From Dryococelus australis (Eukaryota; Arthropoda; Insecta; Phasmatodea; Phasmatidae), in contig CM056994.1 in assembly GCA_029891345.1 (NCBI GenBank), forward strand, positions 62,436,751 to 62,500,750: a stretch of 64,000 bases of DNA, written 5' to 3'. How positions within the stretch are numbered: the first letter of the stretch is position 1; each line of letters starts with the position of its first letter. Under the pieces are notes generated by a model. It was not told the origin of the DNA. It saw nothing but the letters and a program-made list of their open reading frames with translations, and did no database searches. A program made the translations under genes and the position numbers. Shown here piece by piece: positions 60,464 to 64,000 of the stretch.

Positions 60464-60947
60464 GTTAAAAATTACCAAGTTACCTTACATACCTCATTTA
60501 ATTTCCAGTACTCATTACTTATGAGTCAATTGTGATTCAACAAACATCATTAAAACGTTCAATGTACAAAGTTGTAAATGCTATTCATGGTAAAGTGAGC
60601 ACTTTTTAAGATACCAAGGCAGGCATATTAACCAAAAATTATATGTTATTGTGGCCTCAGGCATTAACTTTAGAGAACTATATGTATGCTGTATACACCG
60701 TGTTTAATAGTCACATAACCATTTTTTTTTAGTAATAATAGGTGTAAGTATACAAATAAGACGAAAGGAACTTTTAAGAAAGGCCATAAAAAAGTGTTCA
60801 CTTGAAGGTGAACAGCCTATAAAATAATAATGAATGTGAAATGCTGGGAAAGAAATGAACATTTGAAAACACCTAAAACATTGTGAACAGTTAACATGTG
60901 CAGCCAACATTACGCAAAAATGTAATTAGTATTATAGTATGACTTAC

Positions 60948-61144
60948 CTGACTTTATGGGTAGTTTTGTGCTTCAAAACTTTGAAATCACCTACACCTCT
61001 GTCCTTCCATTCACCTTCGACAAATCGATACAATTTAGCCCTGTGGCAGTACACCACAATTTCATCCTCCTCTCCCGTTACCGTGGGTACCTTATCTGGT
61101 AATGGTATAACTGGCTGCAACATGACCCCATTTGTACCATCAAA
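60948..61144 (-). CDS. RanBP2/Nup358-type protein, exon with the first half of a Ran-binding domain
   Basis: Minus-strand exon of 197 nt. It includes [20 protein letters not shown], then [20 protein letters not shown] and DFKVLKH, the opening strands of a Ran-binding domain (TGEEDE, RAKLYRF, W-K-x-R-G-x-G). It ends GTCAG before GTAAGTC, exiting two bases into an Arg codon completed by the next exon at 58535. The acceptor was taken as ATCTGAG before TTTGATGG; an alternative is ATGTTGCAG about 36 nt further in, which keeps the phase. The N-terminal TPR region expected of Nup358 should lie beyond the right end of the window. Confidence 0.85.
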
Positions 61145-62626
61145 CTCAGATATTGAAAGTTTTACAAATGTATCACTTTATAATTTTCAATGCATTCATA
61201 ACTAACATTTATGGTTTACACTCTACAAAAGGAATTTACACAAGTTAAATCCACTTCAGGTCTTAATTTTTTTACTCTTCGATAGCAAGATTTTTGTAAC
61301 ATTATACATTACACTCACTACACTTGTGTCAATGTTTGATATAACTGTACAATGTCACAATTAACTCAATAAGAGTTAACTTAGTTTGTAACATAGTATG
61401 TAGGTTTCTCTTCATTTTCTTATATATTATGATGCTTTGCCTAGCCTTGCATTAAACACTTCACTCCCCTGTTCAAAGTACGAGATAAATAGACTAGATT
61501 CGCACAATATATTTTTGTTCTATTTATTAGTTTCATTGTAGGTACTAGAGGAAGAGTGGCTCCAAAATTCTTAAAGGAAACATTGCAGATATAACTTTGC
61601 TGGCCTTAGCCACAATGCATGTTACATTTAGGTGTTGGTCTCTGGGTCCTTGCCATAGAACCATCTGGGCCACAAGTCTTCAATCTTCAATATGGAAGAA
61701 GAAGAGAAAGTAAACAAGAAAAAAAAAAAAAAAAAAAACCACATCTCACGTGGAAATATAAATTTTTTTATATTTACCTTGAAATTTTTATTCTCATTAC
61801 ATTTAAATTATCAATATAATATTATCCACACACTACTGCTGTTAATCCCTCACTCAAAATAACACCAAAAATTAAATTTTTTTCTCATCATCTGAAAATA
61901 CTTCTTATCACCTGGTTTCTACATAGTATTTTGGCACAAATTGTTGGTCATGGTTTCACAGATGAAACTATATATTTTGACTAAATTTAAATTAATTTTG
62001 TGTTTTAAATTTCAGTGTTAAATGGTGCAATAACTTTTATTTTGGTGTTTGGCGGTGTATTAATATTCATTTAGGTGTTATTTCGATTCTATTGCTATTC
62101 ACCACATAATCTTGTGTCTACTTATTGCTTTTGCATCACAAATGCTAACTCCTCAGTTGTCGACCATCTACGAACTAGGAGTGTTTGGCCATGGTATTTG
62201 GGACTGTAATATTCCACCAGTATCTTGAGCATGCAGAGTACCTTCTGGAGATTTATAATCTAACTTTTTCATGGCTTTTAACTCACTTTTGGCAGTTGGG
62301 CAAAAATATGACATTGGGTAATGTGAATCAACATTAAAGTTAAGGTTCAACATAACAGGAAAAGAGAAAATTTTGATACTGATACACTCTCATGTAGACT
62401 TGAAGAAACAAATTTATCTGATGCATCTAGAACTTTTCCAAACTGTAACTTTTCTATGGAATTCCCAATAGCTTTTAAAAAACATTGTAAGTTAAGAACA
62501 AGATCCAAAGTTGAATCAGGTTATACAAAATTAGAACTCAGATACTGAATAAAAACCGTATTCTTTGTCCACGGGTGTCATGGATTATAAAATAACGAAA
62601 TAACCAGAAACACGTCTTGCATAGTA
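61145..62626. other. Upstream intron of the Nup358-type gene; no exon recognised
   Basis: AT-rich; a 22-base A-run at 61715-61738 region follows a purine-rich patch. The minus strand is open at 62353-62168 (reads MSYFCPTAKSELKAMKKLDY within), a conceivable linker exon, but I see no acceptor AG after its pyrimidine tract, so it is not called. Confidence 0.35.
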
Positions 62627-63300
62627 CCATATATACCCGAATCTACGACAATGTTTTTTACCATAATTTACTTTTCAAAATGTAGGGGTTGCTGTAAGAT
62701 TAAGATACATAGATTTTGAAGTGACAAATTTTTGGAGTGTGCAGTAGTCACTTACTTAGAGGTATGTTTTTTTAAATTAATTGTAGTGCAGCACAAAATG
62801 GCATCTACCTGGTCAAAACATCCTGAGTAGACCTAAACAAATATTATCAATTGTACAGTACTTATACACAGATTTTGTTATTGACCAGTTGTGCGAGTTC
62901 TGTTATTTATATGCAGTTATTAACACACATTTACTGTTAAAATGGCTGACCACATGGAAACTAGAGGTTCTACAAGCAATTCCTGTAAAAATGAAAGGGC
63001 AAGTTACGACAAAAACTTAAGATGATGGTTCTTAATTACGCTGTACAAACAATTATGCTGCTGTGCTAAAGTACGGCGTGTCTGAAGTAAATGCGAGGCG
63101 ATGGAAAAATCAATGTGAAAAATTGAGAAGTTGTAAATAGAGTAGAAAATAGTTTAGTGGACCAAAAAATGGCTGGTTCATGAAATACAAAAAAAAAGAC
63201 TTAAAGAAAATGCAATAAACAATTATTTTCCCTAAAAACTCAAACATGCACAGGGGAGTAATCTCAGATAAGAGGTCGTCTTGGAATTGGGTATATACGG
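62627..63300. mobile_element. Tigger/pogo-like element, 0.67 kb, with TA duplication and transposase fragment
   Basis: The left end reads CCATATATACCCGAATCTAC after TA (62625-62626), the right, reversed, CCGTATATACCCAATTCCAA before TA (63301-63302). Inside is the N-terminal HTH of a pogo/Tigger transposase (62942-63186). The ends share the C-C-G-T-A-T-(T/A)-T-A-C pattern with the MITEs at 26921 and 51001, suggesting that those non-coding elements use a related transposase. Confidence 0.82.
62942..63186 (+). pseudogene. pogo/Tigger transposase N-terminal HTH (psq-type) remnant
   Basis: From an ATG at 62942 one frame reads to RASYDKNLR, then, after a frameshift near 63022, MVLNYAVQTNYAAVLKYGVS, EVNARRWKNQCEKLRSCK, two stops and FSGPKNGWF. 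This is the first DNA-binding HTH of CENP-B/Jerky/pogo-type transposases, including the GVSE-x-x-x-R-x-W recognition helix and the GPK-x-G linker. The CENP-B second domain and the DDE domain are missing. Confidence 0.75.
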
Positions 63301-63546
63301 TATATTGAGACCAACTGTGTTTTAATATTGTCATTATTTCCCCAATAGGCAGACACCTTGGCATATAAACTACTGAGCTATCAGAAAGTCAAAACGTGTC
63401 AGTTGGGCACTACATGAAAACCAGCTCAGATCACACAGTTGGATTTTTTGACAGCCTAAACAGCAAAAAGAACACTGCCAAAATTTTCTATTGATTTTGT
63501 AGAACCCATGCATAGGAATACTTCTAATAACATCATCCTGTTAGTA

Positions 63547-64000
63547 CAGTGGAATCCTTGTATCACACTTTTCAAGGGTAAAGCTGAATATGGTGTAATT
63601 CAGGGAAGTGTAAATAGGGGAAATTGTAAATAAGTGAAAAACATAATGTCAAACTGAACTTCACGTTAACAGTTACGAAAATAACAGTAAATGTATTACA
63701 CAATGCTTAAACACTAGCACGATGTACTATTTGATGCTTTAATTAACATATAAAACAATAGGAAAATTAATATCACAAAAATTCTCCAAAATCGAAGAAT
63801 AAAGCAAAACTCAAAAAATACCTTTATTTTTAGGCCAGGGCAAGAAGAAAGAAAAAAAACCCTACAAGGTTGTGTAACGCATTTCTCCATAAGTAGAAGT
63901 ACTTATTAGTTTTGTTTTCGTAAATCAAATATTTGCACGATCAGATTATTTGACTATGGTAGTCATCACTGGTTGTTCTGGTTTAATACGTGAGGGCAGC
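63547..64000. mobile_element. Tigger-like element, left end (continues beyond the window)
   Basis: After TA (63545-63546) the sequence CAGTGGAATCCTTGTATCAC and TTTTCAAGGGTAA resembles the left end of the element at 25088. Bases 63690-63900 match 22340-22560 inside the hAT element at 21970, so part of this family, or a shared third element, sits there as well. Confidence 0.55.

Larger units (their letters stand above)
58536..60947 (-). other. Intron between the two Ran-binding-domain exons
   Basis: 2412 bp with GT (GTAAGT) and AG (GACAG) ends on the minus strand. It splits an AGG codon after its second base. It contains the hAT element at 59116-60463. Confidence 0.85.

Noticed and set aside
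62168..62353. Possible additional Nup358 exon on the minus strand
   Set aside because: No acceptor AG between the pyrimidine tract and the open frame, and no recognisable domain.
1..64000. CRISPR arrays, operons, rRNA genes or bacterial genes
   Set aside because: No regularly spaced repeats, no dense ORFs with ribosome binding sites, and no rRNA motifs; all evidence is eukaryotic.

Overview
This window is eukaryotic nuclear DNA, AT-rich and mostly non-coding, dominated by old transposable elements. The mixture (hAT, Tigger/pogo-like, Helitron-like, Ty3/gypsy, a LINE with an AAAT-repeat tail, a Penelope-like element, a tRNA-derived SINE) and the sparse, intron-rich host coding sequence suggest an arthropod, most likely an insect with a large genome. 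Nothing here fixes the species.

Host genes: the one confident host locus lies at the right end on the minus strand. Two exons (60948-61144 and 58328-58535) splice in phase into a single complete Ran-binding domain of the RanBP2/Nup358 type. Three weaker single-exon candidates lie at about 40.3 kb and 48.5 kb (minus) and 46.5 kb (plus). No host gene is complete.

Layout. 0-3 kb: end of a Tigger-like element, then a frame-broken ZMYM1-type hAT transposase. 5.0-6.7 kb: a long dispersed repeat with a second copy at 35.8-37.8 kb. 7.6-14.2 kb: a nested cluster. A decayed Ty3/gypsy gag-pol (zinc knuckle, protease, RNase H, integrase) is split by a 2.07-kb hAT element with an 8-bp target-site duplication, and is followed by a Tigger-like element. 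15.1-16.4 kb: a 5'-truncated LINE. 18.1-18.4 kb: a diverged tandem duplication. 22-23.4 kb: a 1.4-kb hAT element. 25.1-26.6 kb: a Tigger-like element with a nested Helitron-like insertion. 30.6-32.1 kb: a Penelope-like element that has lost its GIY-YIG core, with a hammerhead-ribozyme-like core downstream. 32.2-33.0 and 47.0-47.7 kb: two inverted copies of one hAT-type element, each with its own target-site duplication. 33.8-34.9 kb: a second hAT transposase remnant. 42.5-43.6 kb: another hAT element. 48.2 kb: a SINE. 51.0-51.8 and 26.9-27.5 kb: one TA-duplicating MITE family. 57.0-57.8, 62.6-63.3 and 63.5 kb onward: further Tigger-like elements. 59.1-60.5 kb: a hAT element inside the Nup358-type intron.

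No autonomous, intact element was seen. The main results are the precise boundaries and target duplications of about a dozen DNA transposons, the nested insertion history, the ribozyme-like core, and the Ran-binding-domain exon pair. All boundaries were read by eye without alignment or database search.
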